From positions 1 through 42,227 of the forward strand of contig NZ_JAUFPS010000086.1 in assembly GCF_030409315.1 (NCBI RefSeq): 42,227 nucleotides of DNA, given 5' to 3'. Below the pieces are notes generated by a model. The model did not search any database. It was not told the DNA's origin and saw nothing but the letters and a program-made list of their open reading frames with translations. Both the position numbers and the translations under genes were made by a program. The stretch's first letter is position 1, and every line of letters begins with the position of its first letter. Source of the stretch: Mucilaginibacter flavus (GTDB lineage Bacteria; Bacteroidota; Bacteroidia; Sphingobacteriales; Sphingobacteriaceae). Positions 42,194 through 42,227 of the stretch are shown in pieces.

Positions 42194-42227
42194 ATGATCA
42201 GGCGAGAAATAGTATCAAAGAAGCAGC
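42194..42227 (+). CDS. Possible start of a gene cut by the window end
   Basis: An ATG at 42194 opens a frame of 11 codons (MIRREIVSKKQ) running off the window. The basic start and the preceding sequence CGTCCTGAAATAGGTTTAC, with a 7-base dyad TTTACTA/TAGTAAA at 42166-42182, look like the left edge and first frame of an insertion sequence, but 34 bases cannot settle it. Confidence 0.25.
   Translation, partial: MIRREIVSKKQ

Overview
The window looks like a chromosomal segment from a Bacteroidota bacterium of the Sphingobacteriaceae type, with Mucilaginibacter or Pedobacter as the best guess. The evidence is the gldKLMN type IX secretion (T9SS) operon, a SprE/PorW lipoprotein, an atp operon without atpD/atpC, many exported proteins with signal peptides ending in AQ, promoters of the TTTG/TAnnTTTG type, and several families of short palindromic intergenic repeats. 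The genus is inference; the phylum is well supported. No tRNA, rRNA, CRISPR array, phage or complete insertion sequence was seen.

Layout. 1-4.6 kb: two tandem paralogous exported M1 metallopeptidases and a GIN/DUF2807 beta-helix adhesin-like protein, on +. 4.9-8.5 kb, on -: a compact operon of a GT39 membrane glycosyltransferase, a predicted beta-barrel protein and a DUF2490 protein. 8.5-9.3 kb: a gene-free stretch packed with palindromic repeats. 9.3-15.2 kb, on -: the ATP synthase operon atpZ-atpI-atpB-E-F-H-A-G, with repeats inserted in two of its internal gaps. 15.3-22.9 kb, on +: a small unknown protein, sprE/porW, penicillin-binding protein 1A and uvrC. 23.1-29.8 kb, on -: a DUF4271 membrane protein, hemD and gldK-L-M-N. 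29.9-33.9 kb, on -: a GH92 alpha-mannosidase with an N-terminal lyase-type domain, followed by an exported unknown. 34.3-37.4 kb: a more AT-rich patch with a small beta-barrel protein, a flavin reductase and an unrecognised exported protein. 37.5-40.8 kb, on +: hemW, a fasciclin-domain protein, a JmjC/cupin-like oxygenase and a small two-helix membrane protein. 41.0-42.0 kb, on -: nadR. The last 34 bases may be the start of another gene on +.

How the parts fit. SprE/PorW and GldKLMN belong to one machine, the T9SS: GldK/N at the outer membrane and periplasm, GldL/M as the inner-membrane proton-driven motor, SprE as an accessory lipoprotein. They lie within about 12 kb here, separated only by PBP1A and uvrC. 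The F1Fo genes encode all of Fo plus delta, alpha and gamma, so beta and epsilon must lie elsewhere. The remaining genes are mostly envelope or housekeeping genes. I found no convincing new defence or mobile system. The least explained parts are the GT39/barrel/DUF2490 operon, the dense repeat families (some abutting stop codons or lying inside the atp operon), a long dyad before the fasciclin gene and a few small unknown genes.
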